This document shows, piece by piece, positions 7,803 to 16,541 of a stretch of 64,000 nucleotides of DNA. Source of the DNA: Clostridium saudiense (GTDB lineage: Bacteria; Bacillota; Clostridia; Clostridiales; Clostridiaceae). Within the stretch, counting starts at the first letter, position 1, and each line of letters starts with the position of its first letter. The position numbers and the translations under genes were made by a program. The stretch lies in assembly GCF_000577815.1 (NCBI RefSeq), contig NZ_CBYM010000014.1, forward strand, positions 1 to 64,000. Direction: 5' to 3'. The notes beneath the pieces are model-generated. The model did not search any database and was not told the origin of the DNA. It saw nothing but the letters and a program-made list of their open reading frames with translations.

Positions 7803-8780
7803 ATGGAATACGTAAAATTAGGTAATACAGGATTAGAAGTATCAAAGATTTGTTTAGGATGCATGAGTTTTGGAGATCCAGAAAAATGGATTCATAGTTG
7901 GGTATTAAATGAAGAAGAATCTAGAAAGATAATAAAAAAATCATTAGATATTGGAATAAATTTTTTTGATACAGCAAATGTATATGGTTTAGGAGCTAGT
8001 GAAGAAATATTAGGACGTGCATTAAAAGACTATGCAAGTAGAGATGAGATTGTTATTGCAACAAAGGTTAGTGGGTCAATGGGAAAAGGGCCAAATAAAT
8101 CAGGATTATCTAGAAAAGCTATTATGAATGAGGTTGATGCAAGTTTAAAACGTTTAGGAGTAGAATATATTGATATTTTATACATTCATAGATGGGATTA
8201 TAATACACCAATTGAAGAAACTATGTGTGCACTTAATGATTTAGTACGTTCAGGAAAAGTTTTATATTTAGGAGCATCATCAATGTATGCATGGCAATTT
8301 GCAAAGGCTCAATATATAGCTGAAAAGAATGGATGGACAAAGTTTTCGGTAATGCAAGGTCATTATAATTTATTATATCGTGAAGAGGAAAGAGAAATGA
8401 ATCAATTATGTAAGGATATGGGGGTAGCTTTAGTTCCATATAGTCCATTAGCAGCAGGACGATTGACTCGTGATTGGAATTCAGATTCAAAGAGATTTAA
8501 AGAGGATAAAGTTGCAAAAGTAAAATATGATACTACAGAAGAAAGCGATAAAATAATCGTTGAAAGAGTTTCTGAAATTGCAAAAAAATATAATGTAACA
8601 AAGTCGCAAGTATCAATTGCTTGGTTATGGAGCAAAGGAGTTACAGCACCTATTGTAGGAGTTACAAAGGAAAAATACTTATATGATTTTGAACAAGCCT
8701 TAAAAGTTAAATTAACTGATGAAGATATAAAATATCTTGAAGAGAAATATATTCCACATAATATTGTTGGACATGAATAA
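7803..8780 (+). CDS. Aldo/keto reductase
   Basis: The 325-residue TIM-barrel NADPH-dependent oxidoreductase resembles the YajO/IolS group. Catalytic residues visible: D in NFFDTANVYG with its Tyr, Lys in EIVIATKVSG and His in DILYIHRWD. The nucleotide-binding end is SIAWLWSKGVTAPIVGVT. SD AAGGAGG before ATG 7803. It lies 14 nt before the MFS gene, so the two form an operon. In this cluster it may reduce a reactive aldehyde or quinone, but that is inference from context. Confidence 0.9.
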   Translation: MEYVKLGNTGLEVSKICLGCMSFGDPEKWIHSWVLNEEESRKIIKKSLDIGINFFDTANVYGLGASEEILGRALKDYASRDEIVIATKVSGSMGKGPNKSGLSRKAIMNEVDASLKRLGVEYIDILYIHRWDYNTPIEETMCALNDLVRSGKVLYLGASSMYAWQFAKAQYIAEKNGWTKFSVMQGHYNLLYREEEREMNQLCKDMGVALVPYSPLAAGRLTRDWNSDSKRFKEDKVAKVKYDTTEESDKIIVERVSEIAKKYNVTKSQVSIAWLWSKGVTAPIVGVTKEKYLYDFEQALKVKLTDEDIKYLEEKYIPHNIVGHE

Positions 8781-8794
8781 GAAAGGGTTATTTG

Positions 8795-10024
8795 ATGAAT
8801 AAAAATAATATTAAGCCTTGGCTTGTTTTAGTTGTATGTTGTGGACTTGCTGCATCTTCAATTGGAATATCAATTAATTCATCAGGAGTGTTTTATACTC
8901 CTGTATCTGAAGATTTAGGAATTATGAGAGGAACATTTTCCATGCATATGACTATATTTTCTATTGTAACTGCAATGTCAGCACTTATTGTACCTAAAAT
9001 TATGAATAAATTTTCATATAAATTAATTTTAATACTTAGTGTATTAATTTCAGTTATTTCTACTGGAATGATGGCTTATTCAAGAAATATTTATATATTT
9101 TATTTATTAGGTGCTATAAGAGGATTTAGTACAGGTTTATTTTCAATTGTGCCTTTGACAATGATAGTAAATGGGTGGTTTGAAAAGAATCATGGATTGG
9201 CTACATCAATAGTTTTTGGCTTTAGTGGACTTGCTGGAGCTATTTGCTCACCTATCTTAGCTAGATGTATTGAAGTGTTAGGATGGGAAACTGCTTATAT
9301 AGTCAAAGCTGGAATAATTCTTGCATTATGTTTACCAGCAGTTATTTATCCATTTGAAGTTACTGCAAAAGATGAAGGTAAGTTACCTTTTGGTTATAGC
9401 ACAAATGAAATTATAAATAAAAATATTAATAAAAATCAAAGATTTGATTTTATGACAACCATATTTATAAGCTTTTGTATATTTGCACTTATAAATACAA
9501 CAATTACAGGAATAACTCAGCATTTACCAGGTTTTGCACAATCAATAGGATATAGTGCATCAGTAGGAGCTAGCTTATTATCAGCAGGGATGCTTGGGAA
9601 TGTTATTTCAAAGCTAGTAATTGGATTTATGAGTGATAAGATTGGACCAGTTAAAGCAAGTATTACAATGATAGTAATAAATACTTTAGGAGTTATTTTA
9701 CTTATGAGTGGATTATCATCAATGATAATAGTTGGTGCCTTCCTTTTGGGATCTATATATTCAGTTGGTGCGGTAGGACTACCAGTTTTAACAAAGTATT
9801 TCTTTGGAATAGATAATTACTCAAAGGTATTTCCAATTATATCTTTTTTATCAAATTTAGGTGCAGCTTTTGCATTAACATTAGTAGGTTATATATATGA
9901 TTTTACAAACTCATATAATTTTTCATTTATATTAGCTATAGGAATTAATACAATATGTTTAATTTTAACTTTTGTTATTACTAAAGAAAATAAAATCATA
10001 AATAGAGAAAAATTAGTATCTTAA
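8795..10024 (+). CDS. MFS transporter, oxalate:formate-antiporter-like
   Basis: A 409-residue MFS protein with 12 hydrophobic segments. The N-terminal GVFYTPVSEDLGIMRGTFS and the MSDKIGPVKASI loop resemble the monocarboxylate/OFA-type group. The ATG at 8795 is preferred to the adjoining TTG at 8792; GAAAGGG is the SD. It is cotranscribed with the aldo-keto reductase and followed by the LysR gene. The substrate is unknown; a carboxylate is plausible. Confidence 0.8.
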   Translation: MNKNNIKPWLVLVVCCGLAASSIGISINSSGVFYTPVSEDLGIMRGTFSMHMTIFSIVTAMSALIVPKIMNKFSYKLILILSVLISVISTGMMAYSRNIYIFYLLGAIRGFSTGLFSIVPLTMIVNGWFEKNHGLATSIVFGFSGLAGAICSPILARCIEVLGWETAYIVKAGIILALCLPAVIYPFEVTAKDEGKLPFGYSTNEIINKNINKNQRFDFMTTIFISFCIFALINTTITGITQHLPGFAQSIGYSASVGASLLSAGMLGNVISKLVIGFMSDKIGPVKASITMIVINTLGVILLMSGLSSMIIVGAFLLGSIYSVGAVGLPVLTKYFFGIDNYSKVFPIISFLSNLGAAFALTLVGYIYDFTNSYNFSFILAIGINTICLILTFVITKENKIINREKLVS

Positions 10025-10088
10025 ATTGTATATAATTATTTAAGCTCGAGGGAAATAATGTATAATATACAAAAGTAGAGGTGATAAC

Positions 10089-10973
10089 ATGGAAATTAGA
10101 GTTTTAAAATATTTTTTAGCTGTTGCAAGAGAAGAAAATATTACAAGGGCAGCTGAAAGTTTAAATATAACACAACCTACATTATCAAGACAACTAATGC
10201 AACTAGAAGAAGAGCTAAAGGTTCAGCTTTTTATAAGAAGTAAAAGTAAAATAGTTTTAACTGATAAAGGTATGCTTTTAAGAAGAAGGGCAGAGGAAAT
10301 AGTAGGGTTAGCTGAAAAAACAGAAAATGAATTTTCAAATTATGAGGATATTATTGCAGGAGAAATATTCATTGGTAGTGGAGAAACTAATTCTATGCAT
10401 AGTCTTGCAAAAGTAATGAAAGACTTTCATGATTTATATCCTCAAGTTCAGTATAACTTATATAGTGCAAATGCTGATGATATTAAAGAGAAAATAGATA
10501 AAGGCTTAATTGATATAGGACTTTTAACTGAGCCAGTAGATATTTCAAAATATGATTTTGTACGTCTAAAGGAAAAAGAGGTTTGGGGCGTTTTAATGAG
10601 AAAAGATGACGTTTTAGCTAGTAAAGATTATGTTACAGCTGATGATTTAATTGATAAGCCCTTAATTAGTTCAAGACGTGGAATGATTCAAAATGAAATT
10701 TTTAATTGGTTTGGTAAGAATTATGATAAGTTAAATATTATTTCAACATATAATCTTGTTTTAAATGCTTCTGTTATGGTAGAAGAAGGGGTAGGATATG
10801 CTTTTAGTTTAGAGAATTTAATTAATGTTAATGATGAAACTAATATTTGTTTTAAACCAATTTTTCCAAAGGTTGAAACTGGAACAGTGATTGTATGGAA
10901 AAAACATCAAATATTTTCTTCTGCAACAACTAAATTTATAGAAGAAATTAAAAGTGCTTTTAAAGAAAAATAA
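10089..10973 (+). CDS. LysR-family regulator
   Basis: The 294-residue protein has an N-terminal winged helix (MEIRVLKYFLAVAREENITRAAESLNITQPTLSRQLMQLE), a linker helix and a periplasmic-binding-like effector domain (about 90-290). A -10-like TATAAT lies at about 10061 within the short 64-bp gap, so it may have its own promoter. SD AGAGGTG. It probably controls the reductase/MFS pair through the box at 7691. Confidence 0.9.
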   Translation: MEIRVLKYFLAVAREENITRAAESLNITQPTLSRQLMQLEEELKVQLFIRSKSKIVLTDKGMLLRRRAEEIVGLAEKTENEFSNYEDIIAGEIFIGSGETNSMHSLAKVMKDFHDLYPQVQYNLYSANADDIKEKIDKGLIDIGLLTEPVDISKYDFVRLKEKEVWGVLMRKDDVLASKDYVTADDLIDKPLISSRRGMIQNEIFNWFGKNYDKLNIISTYNLVLNASVMVEEGVGYAFSLENLINVNDETNICFKPIFPKVETGTVIVWKKHQIFSSATTKFIEEIKSAFKEK

Positions 10974-11008
10974 GTTTTAAAAATTTAATGAAAGTGGGAT
11001 TAAGAATA

Positions 11009-11827
11009 ATGAGAAACGTAAAAAAGCAAGCAGTAGCTCCAAAGACTATACCAATTTTGAGAGAGGCTTTTGATAAAATAAATGATACTGAAATTCGATG
11101 GTTATCAAGTGCAGGAATAATGATAAATTCACATGGAACAGTAATAATGATTGATCCACTATTAGAAGGATTTGATTTACCATTATTAGTAGATATGCCA
11201 ATTAAGTCTGAAGAGGTTCCTAATTTAGATGCTGTTTTAATTACACATTGTGATAATGATCATTTTAGTAGAACTACATGTAAAAATCTTTCTAATGTAT
11301 GTAATTCATATCATGGACCACATTATGTAGCAGAATTAATGAAGGAAGAAGGATTAAATGGTATTGGTCATGATATATATGAAAGTTTTAAGGTGGGAAA
11401 TTTAAATGTAAAATTAACACCTGCTGATCATGCATGGCAAAATGAAAGTAGTAAGTATAGTAAAATTAGAAAATTTGAGTTTGAAGATTATTGTGGATTT
11501 TGGATTGATACTCCAGAAGGTACTATTTGGTTACCAGGTGATTCAAGACTATTAAAGGAGCAGTTAGAAATGCCATCTCCTGATGTAATATTATTAGATT
11601 TTTCTGATAACTCATGGCATATTGGATTAGATGATGCGGTTAAACTTGCTAATACTTATCCTGATGCAGAGTTAATTTTAATTCATTGGGGAACAGTAGA
11701 TGCTCCAGAAATGAATGCTTTTAATGGAGACCCGGCTGATTTAATAGGAAGATTAGTAAATCAAGAGCGTATTAATATACTTGCAGCAGGAGAAGTTTTT
11801 AAGTTAGATAGCAAAAATGATAAATAA
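11009..11827 (+). CDS. Metallo-beta-lactamase-fold hydrolase (UlaG-like)
   Basis: Metal-dependent hydrolase of the UlaG/YqjP type. The metal motif reads LITHCDNDHFS, i.e. HxDxDH instead of the usual HxHxDH. Further ligands are HADH-like TPADHAWQ, WLPGDSRLL and the terminal ILIHWGTVD. The N-terminal half has IRWLSSAGIMINSHGTVIMI. I prefer ATG 11009 (GTGGGA upstream) over ATG 10988, which has no SD; this gives 272 residues. It directly follows the LysR gene. The substrate is unknown; a lactone is possible by family analogy. Confidence 0.75.
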   Translation: MRNVKKQAVAPKTIPILREAFDKINDTEIRWLSSAGIMINSHGTVIMIDPLLEGFDLPLLVDMPIKSEEVPNLDAVLITHCDNDHFSRTTCKNLSNVCNSYHGPHYVAELMKEEGLNGIGHDIYESFKVGNLNVKLTPADHAWQNESSKYSKIRKFEFEDYCGFWIDTPEGTIWLPGDSRLLKEQLEMPSPDVILLDFSDNSWHIGLDDAVKLANTYPDAELILIHWGTVDAPEMNAFNGDPADLIGRLVNQERINILAAGEVFKLDSKNDK

Positions 11828-11847
11828 TAAAATTCTATAATTAGATA

Positions 11848-11878
11848 TTGACTTAGAGTTAACTTAAAGTTCTATTAT
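11848..11878 (+). promoter_or_regulatory. MerR-type promoter, copy 2
   Basis: TTGACT (11848-11853), 19-bp spacer, TATTAT (11873-11878). The first 18 bases are identical to the copy at 6941 (TTGACTTAGAGTTAACTT). It drives the decarboxylase-like/cupin pair. Confidence 0.72.
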
Positions 11879-11910
11879 AAAGTTATTCCAATAAATGGAG
11901 GTGTTTAATT

Positions 11911-12672
11911 ATGAAAATTACAAATAAAACAAATGAGTATCGTGAAAAAATGAGATTAGGTTGTATTTCGGAGTTTGGTGAAACTGATCCAGAATTTGTT
12001 GAGATATTTGAAAATTTTGCTTTTGATGAAGTAGTTAATCAAGATGATCTAGATGATAAAACAAGATTTATGGCAATTATAGCAACTCTTATAGGATGTC
12101 AAGGAATTGATATATATAAAGATATTCTTCCAGTTGCACTTAACTTTGAAGTAACACCAATTGAAGTTAAGGAAATTGTATATCAAGCAGTTGCTTATCT
12201 TGGTATGGCACGTGTATTTCCATTTTTAAAAGCTACAAATGAAATACTTAAATGTAGAGGAATTAAATTGCCACTTGAAGGTCAATCAATTACTAATACA
12301 GAAAATAGACGTGAATCTGGAACGAAAGTACAGGTAGATATTTTTGGAGATAACATGAAGGATTTTTGGAAGTCTGGACCAGAGGAAAAACGTCACATTA
12401 ATTATTGGCTAGCAGCTAACTGCTTTGGAGATTACTACACTCGTAGAGGGCTTGATTATAAGCAAAGAGAAATGATTACATTTTGTTTCTTATCAGCACA
12501 AGGTGGGTGTGAACCACAATTGACTTCACATGCTGCTGCAAATATGAAAATTGGAAATGACAAGGAGTTTTTAATTAAGATTATTTCACAATGTTTACCG
12601 TACATTGGTTATCCACGCTCATTAAATGCATTAAAATGTGTTGATGCAGCAGCAAAAGAATTTATTAAATAG
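11911..12672 (+). CDS. Carboxymuconolactone decarboxylase-like protein, two domains
   Basis: The 253-residue protein holds two CMD/AhpD-like helical domains (about 20-115 and 145-250). Domain 1 has DDKTRFMAIIATLIGCQGID and domain 2 has YKQREMITFCFLSAQGGCEPQLTSHAAANM. The two-Cys AhpD active site CxxC is absent; single Cys residues occupy the region, so an AhpD-type peroxidase reaction is not supported. SD TGGAGGTG before ATG 11911. It is followed 20 nt later by the cupin gene. Such fused CMD genes are commonly paired with cupins and MerR regulators in Firmicutes, and the reaction is uncertain. Confidence 0.82.
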   Translation: MKITNKTNEYREKMRLGCISEFGETDPEFVEIFENFAFDEVVNQDDLDDKTRFMAIIATLIGCQGIDIYKDILPVALNFEVTPIEVKEIVYQAVAYLGMARVFPFLKATNEILKCRGIKLPLEGQSITNTENRRESGTKVQVDIFGDNMKDFWKSGPEEKRHINYWLAANCFGDYYTRRGLDYKQREMITFCFLSAQGGCEPQLTSHAAANMKIGNDKEFLIKIISQCLPYIGYPRSLNALKCVDAAAKEFIK

Positions 12673-12692
12673 GTATTAAAGGGAGTTTTAAG

Positions 12693-13100
12693 ATGAGTGA
12701 TAATAAGAATTTAAGTGTATTTAAAATGGGAGAACCATTACCAGAAATGTTTTCTAAGTATTTTATAGGAAATGCACATTTAAATATGTTAACAACTGAA
12801 GGAGTTAGTATTGGTAATGTAACTTTTGAACCAGGATGTCGTAATAATTGGCATATTCATCATAAGGGTGGACAGATTTTACTTGTTACTGGGGGAAGAG
12901 GATATTATCAAGCATGGGGAGAAGAAGCTAGAGAATTAAAAGCAGGGGATGTTGTTAATATTCCAGCTGAAGTTAAGCATTGGCATGGTGCAGCAGCAGA
13001 CAGTTGGTTCTGTCATCTAGCTATTGAGATACCAGCAGAAGGTGCAAGTAATGAATGGCTTGAAGCTGTTAGCGATGAAATTTATTGTAAGTTAAAATAA
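12693..13100 (+). CDS. Cupin-domain protein
   Basis: The 135-residue single cupin has metal ligands in WHIHHKGGQILLVTGGRG (two His and downstream Gln/Glu) and in IPAEVKHWHGAA. It is probably a small metal-binding enzyme or isomerase acting with the decarboxylase-like protein encoded just upstream, on the same transcript from the promoter at 11848. SD GGGAG. The reaction is unknown. Confidence 0.85.
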   Translation: MSDNKNLSVFKMGEPLPEMFSKYFIGNAHLNMLTTEGVSIGNVTFEPGCRNNWHIHHKGGQILLVTGGRGYYQAWGEEARELKAGDVVNIPAEVKHWHGAAADSWFCHLAIEIPAEGASNEWLEAVSDEIYCKLK

Positions 13101-13137
13101 TTAAAAGTGTTAAAATAATAAATAATTCGTATTAGTG

Positions 13138-13189
13138 AAAAACATTCTAGTAGGTAGACATTTCATATCTACTAGAATGTTTTTTTTGT
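13138..13189 (+). terminator. Terminator after cupin gene
   Basis: AAACATTCTAGTAG pairs with CTACTAGAATGTTT, then T8. It ends the redox cluster. Confidence 0.88.
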
Positions 13190-13335
13190 TTTAAGTTAAT
13201 TATATGGAGGGAAAGTTAGAGCTTATACGTAAACAATATACTATTAAATAGGTATTAATTATAAAAACAATAATAAGGAACTGATTTTAATTAAAAATTT
13301 ATGCATAAGACAATATAAATAATGAAATATGATAG

Positions 13336-13397
13336 ATGTTGCGAAATTTAACAAAATTTTTTTGTTTTAGGTGCAAAATGCAATATTATTGCAACAT
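13336..13397. promoter_or_regulatory. ATGTTGC...GCAACAT dyad before replication gene
   Basis: ATGTTGC (13336-13342) and GCAACAT (13391-13397) are exact inverted arms. Between them are TTTAACAAAATTTTTTTGTTTTA and TGCAAAATGCA-type subrepeats. It lies 58 bp upstream of the replication-protein gene in an otherwise empty 354-bp gap, and looks like a repressor site of a phage or plasmid module. Confidence 0.4.
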
Positions 13398-13454
13398 TGA
13401 TAGTGTAAAATATAGATACATATATAAATATTTGCCATTTAAGGGGGCTGTACT

Positions 13455-14447
13455 ATGGATAATTGTGTAGGGAAAATTTTAAATGATAAAGAGATAAATA
13501 TAAATGAGGGGTATATGTTAATTTTATTTGAGACATTAAAGACAGAAGAAAATATAGTAACTGTTCCATTAAAATATTTAATGGATAAATTTCAAACAAA
13601 AAGAAAAGTAAAAATCTCAAATATATTAAGAGCATTAGAAGAAAAGTGTTATATAGAAATTATTAAAACTAAAGGAAGGGTTAGCAGTTATAAAATAGTT
13701 AAGGATTATATGATAAATGATGAAATTGTTTCTAATGAAATAATTGAAAATAACGATACTATGAATTCTAATAGTAACGATTGTTTGAGTTGTGGAATAA
13801 CAACTAGGGGTGAAATAGGGAATGGTACCAGGGTATTTGGGAGTATAGGTACCTGTAATAAAATAGATACAGGTAATAAAAATGTCACTAGTAGTAGTTA
13901 TGTAAGTGATACTAGTACTGGTTATATAAATGATACTAGTACTGGTATCTCTAGAGGTACTGGTAGTGGTGATTATTATGATACTAGTATCCTTAAAACA
14001 CCAGGTGCTATTTTGAACGAAAGTGTTGAAAATAAAGGGTTTAGCAGAGGTAGATACCAAAGTGATACTAGTTGTTATGATATTAATAATAATATTAATA
14101 ATAATATAAATAATAAATTATATATATATATTTTAAATACTTGGAATGACAAAGGTATAGCTAATATAGGGAGTTTAGACTCTAAAGTTAAGGGGGCTAT
14201 GGATAATGCTCTGAAATTTTATTCTGTAGATGAAATTGTTGGTGCTATAAATAATTATGGATTGGTATTTGAAAGTGATTATTTTTATGATTATAGATGG
14301 AGTTTGGCGAATTTTTTGAACAAGCCTAATGGCATTGGACGCTTTTTGGATACTGGTGATATGTGGATGAATTATTATAATAATCATTGTTCTTATAGTG
14401 AGAAATTGAAGAGAAATGGTATTAATATTGAGGATTATATAGATTAA
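13455..14447 (+). CDS. Phage-type replication initiator / replisome organiser-like
   Basis: The 330-residue protein has a predicted winged helix at 1-85 (VPLKYLMDKFQTKRKVKISN, then EEKCYIEIIKTKGRVSSYKI), a repetitive polar linker (about 95-215, rich in DTSTG) and a C-terminal domain (about 220-315) with ILNTWNDKGIANIGSLDSKV and SDYFYDYRWSLANFLNKPNG, the pattern of phage replication-protein C-termini in Firmicutes. SD AAGGGGG. The linker DNA contains tandem 24-bp repeats and an A/T-only tract. It uses GGG and AGG codons more than its neighbours, suggesting transfer. No integrase or other phage gene is adjacent. Confidence 0.65.
   Translation: MDNCVGKILNDKEININEGYMLILFETLKTEENIVTVPLKYLMDKFQTKRKVKISNILRALEEKCYIEIIKTKGRVSSYKIVKDYMINDEIVSNEIIENNDTMNSNSNDCLSCGITTRGEIGNGTRVFGSIGTCNKIDTGNKNVTSSSYVSDTSTGYINDTSTGISRGTGSGDYYDTSILKTPGAILNESVENKGFSRGRYQSDTSCYDINNNINNNINNKLYIYILNTWNDKGIANIGSLDSKVKGAMDNALKFYSVDEIVGAINNYGLVFESDYFYDYRWSLANFLNKPNGIGRFLDTGDMWMNYYNNHCSYSEKLKRNGINIEDYID
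13883..13998 (+). repeat. Five 24-bp iteron-like units
   Basis: Units begin exactly every 24 bp at 13883, 13907, 13931, 13955 and 13979. Units 2 and 3 share TGATACTAGTACTGGT without mismatch; unit 1 matches 12/16, unit 4 12/16, and unit 5 the first 11 bases. A further TGATACTAGT is at 14063-14072. The period equals eight codons (DTSTGYIN/DTSTGISR), so the repeat is visible in both DNA and protein. Confidence 0.75.
14080..14139. other. 60-bp A/T-only tract (possible unwinding element)
   Basis: Sixty consecutive A or T bases, including TATATATATATTTT, follow the iteron-like array inside the replication gene. It could be a DNA-unwinding element of an origin. It encodes the Asn/Ile/Tyr-rich stretch before the C-terminal domain. 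Confidence 0.5.
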
Positions 14448-14708
14448 TAAACGTTAGGAAAATTGTTTATATGTTTTTGATAATTATATAAAATTTTATT
14501 TAGTTTGAGTCTAGTTATTTTTTTAGTAATAATATAAAATTATGAATAAGAATGTTCTTTTAAGATATGATTTGTAAGGAAAAAGTTATACAAAATTACA
14601 TTTGAGAAAAAATGTATTTTAAGATGATATAGATATAGCAAGGTTTGATTGTAGAAAATATTAATTAACATAATCTTATATATGTTATTTAAAAAGGAGG
14701 CGATATTA

Positions 14709-16262
14709 ATGAAAAAAAGATTCAATACTACTGGTGTATGTATACCAACTATGCATTATATGGTTGATATAACAGATAAACTTGATAAAATTATAGAACT
14801 GATAAAAGAAAAAGATTACTTTATTATAAATAGACCAAGACAGTATGGAAAAACTACAACTATGTATATGTTAGAACAGAGACTGAAAAATGATTACTTG
14901 GTAGTAAGCATGAGTTTTGAAGGGATAGGGGATGAAGTCTTTCTTAAAGAAAAAACATTTTCTAAGGTATTTATAGAATTAATGGCAGAAAGCTTGGAAT
15001 TTACAAACGAAGAAGAAAGTAAAAGGTTATTAGGATATGAAAATGATATTGATAATTTAAGAGACTTATCTAAGCTTATAACAAGGTTTGTTAGGGATAG
15101 TAAGAAAGATGTTATTTTATTTATTGATGAAGTAGATAAGAACTCTAATAATCAGTTATTTTTGAGCTTTTTAGGAATGCTTAGAAATAAGTATTTGTTA
15201 AGGAAACAAGGAAAAGATAAAACTTTTAGTAGTGTAATTTTAGCTGGAGTATATGATATAAGAAATTTAAAACTAAAATTTAGAAATGAAGATGAAAAGA
15301 AATATAATAGTCCTTGGAACATAGCGGTTGATTTTGACATAGATATGAAATTTAATGAGAAAGAAATAGAATCTATGTTAAAAGAGTATTCTTCAGAGAA
15401 AAATGTAATTATGAATACAAGAAATATAGCACAGTTATTATATAGATATACAAGTGGATACCCTTTTTTAGTTACTAGAATATGCAAGATGATTGATGAA
15501 AAACTTAACAAAGAAAATTTAGAATGGACAGAAGAATATATAATTAAGGCAAATAAAATCTTATTATCAGAGCGTAATACTTTGTTTGAAGATTTAATAA
15601 AAAATGTTGAAAATAATGAAGAGTTAAAAGACTATATATTTGATCTAATAATGAATGGAGAAGAAAAGAGTTTTAATCTTGATAATCCTATAATTAATTT
15701 AGGAAATGTATTTGGATATTTTATAAATAAGGACGGAAACGTGAAAATATCAAATAGAATATTTGAACAAAGATTATATAATTATTATTCTTCTAAGTTG
15801 GAAAATAAAGTTGATATGAGTTCTTATAATTTTAAGGAAAACTTTATAACTTCTACAGGGTTAGATTTTAAAAAGATTCTTCTAAGATTCCAACAGTTTA
15901 TTAAGGAACAATATAGTTCTATTGATTCTAAATTTATAGAAAGAGAAGGTAGACTTCTATTCTTAGCATTTATAAAACCAATAATAAATGGAATTGGTTT
16001 TGACTTTAAAGAAGTACAAATTTCAGAAGAAAAGAGATTAGACGTTGTAATTACTTATTTAAAAGAAAAGTATTTAGTAGAGCTTAAGATTTGGAGAGGT
16101 GAGGAATATCACAAAAAAGGTCTTAAACAGTTAAGTGATTATTTAGAGATTAATGAATTAGATTGTGGCTATCTTATTATTTATAACTTTAATAAGACGA
16201 AAGAATATAAAAGTGAAACAATAATGGTTGATAGTAAAAAGATATTTGCAATTTGGGTGTAA
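14709..16262 (+). CDS. AAA ATPase-like / PD-(D/E)XK nuclease-like protein
   Basis: The 517-residue protein has a P-loop NTPase domain at about 1-300 (NRPRQYGKTTTMYML as a variant Walker A, DVILFIDEVDK as Walker B) and a C-terminal PD-(D/E)XK-like domain at about 430-517 (LDVVITYLKEKYLVELKIW, with D and ExK). This matches the AAA-ATPase-like family with a nuclease tail that is expanded in anaerobes and often sits in variable regions. SD AAGGAGG fixes ATG 14709; an earlier in-frame start lacks one. Possible roles are defence or mobile-element maintenance. No partner gene is visible except the replication gene upstream. Confidence 0.75.
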   Translation: MKKRFNTTGVCIPTMHYMVDITDKLDKIIELIKEKDYFIINRPRQYGKTTTMYMLEQRLKNDYLVVSMSFEGIGDEVFLKEKTFSKVFIELMAESLEFTNEEESKRLLGYENDIDNLRDLSKLITRFVRDSKKDVILFIDEVDKNSNNQLFLSFLGMLRNKYLLRKQGKDKTFSSVILAGVYDIRNLKLKFRNEDEKKYNSPWNIAVDFDIDMKFNEKEIESMLKEYSSEKNVIMNTRNIAQLLYRYTSGYPFLVTRICKMIDEKLNKENLEWTEEYIIKANKILLSERNTLFEDLIKNVENNEELKDYIFDLIMNGEEKSFNLDNPIINLGNVFGYFINKDGNVKISNRIFEQRLYNYYSSKLENKVDMSSYNFKENFITSTGLDFKKILLRFQQFIKEQYSSIDSKFIEREGRLLFLAFIKPIINGIGFDFKEVQISEEKRLDVVITYLKEKYLVELKIWRGEEYHKKGLKQLSDYLEINELDCGYLIIYNFNKTKEYKSETIMVDSKKIFAIWV

Positions 16263-16302
16263 AAATAAGTAGATAATATATATATGGATAAAAAATAAAT
16301 TT

Positions 16303-16373
16303 CCACTAGCTAAGTCGGTGGCTTTTTGGGACAGTAGATAGAGTTGCTTTCATAGCAATATACCTACTGTCCC
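16303..16373. repeat. Structured hairpins: CCAC...GTGG and a two-step stem-loop
   Basis: CCAC (16303-16306) pairs with GTGG (16318-16321), then TTTTT. Immediately after, GGGACAGTAG (16328-16337) pairs with CTACTGTCCC (16364-16373), with a nested TTGCT/AGCAA stem inside. This is GC-richer than the surroundings. It may terminate the AAA gene, or be an insertion-element end or a structured RNA. Confidence 0.55.
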
Positions 16374-16421
16374 TTAATTTATATTAAATGTCATTTTAAT
16401 GTATTTTATATCATCTAAGTA

Positions 16422-16445
16422 TTAGTAAATTAGTAAATTAGTAAA
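16422..16445 (+). repeat. Triple TTAGTAAA tandem repeat
   Basis: Three perfect head-to-tail copies of TTAGTAAA in the leader region about 100 bp before selO. Confidence 0.6.
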
Positions 16446-16541
16446 TATAGCTACTGTATAAACTAATGAATATATATTAAGATAATACAAAATACTAATA
16501 TTAAATAATGATAAAATAAAAAAAATAAAAAAGGAGATATA

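Noticed and set aside
13883..13998. 24-bp repeats as a CRISPR array
   Set aside because: They are contiguous units in frame inside a gene, with no unique spacers and no cas genes.
13635..14060. Minus-strand frame rich in Thr/Ser/Ile
   Set aside because: It is a shadow of the repetitive linker of the replication gene, with no SD or family likeness.
16422..16445. Tandem TTAGTAAA as a CRISPR-like array
   Set aside because: The units are 8 bp and adjacent without spacers.
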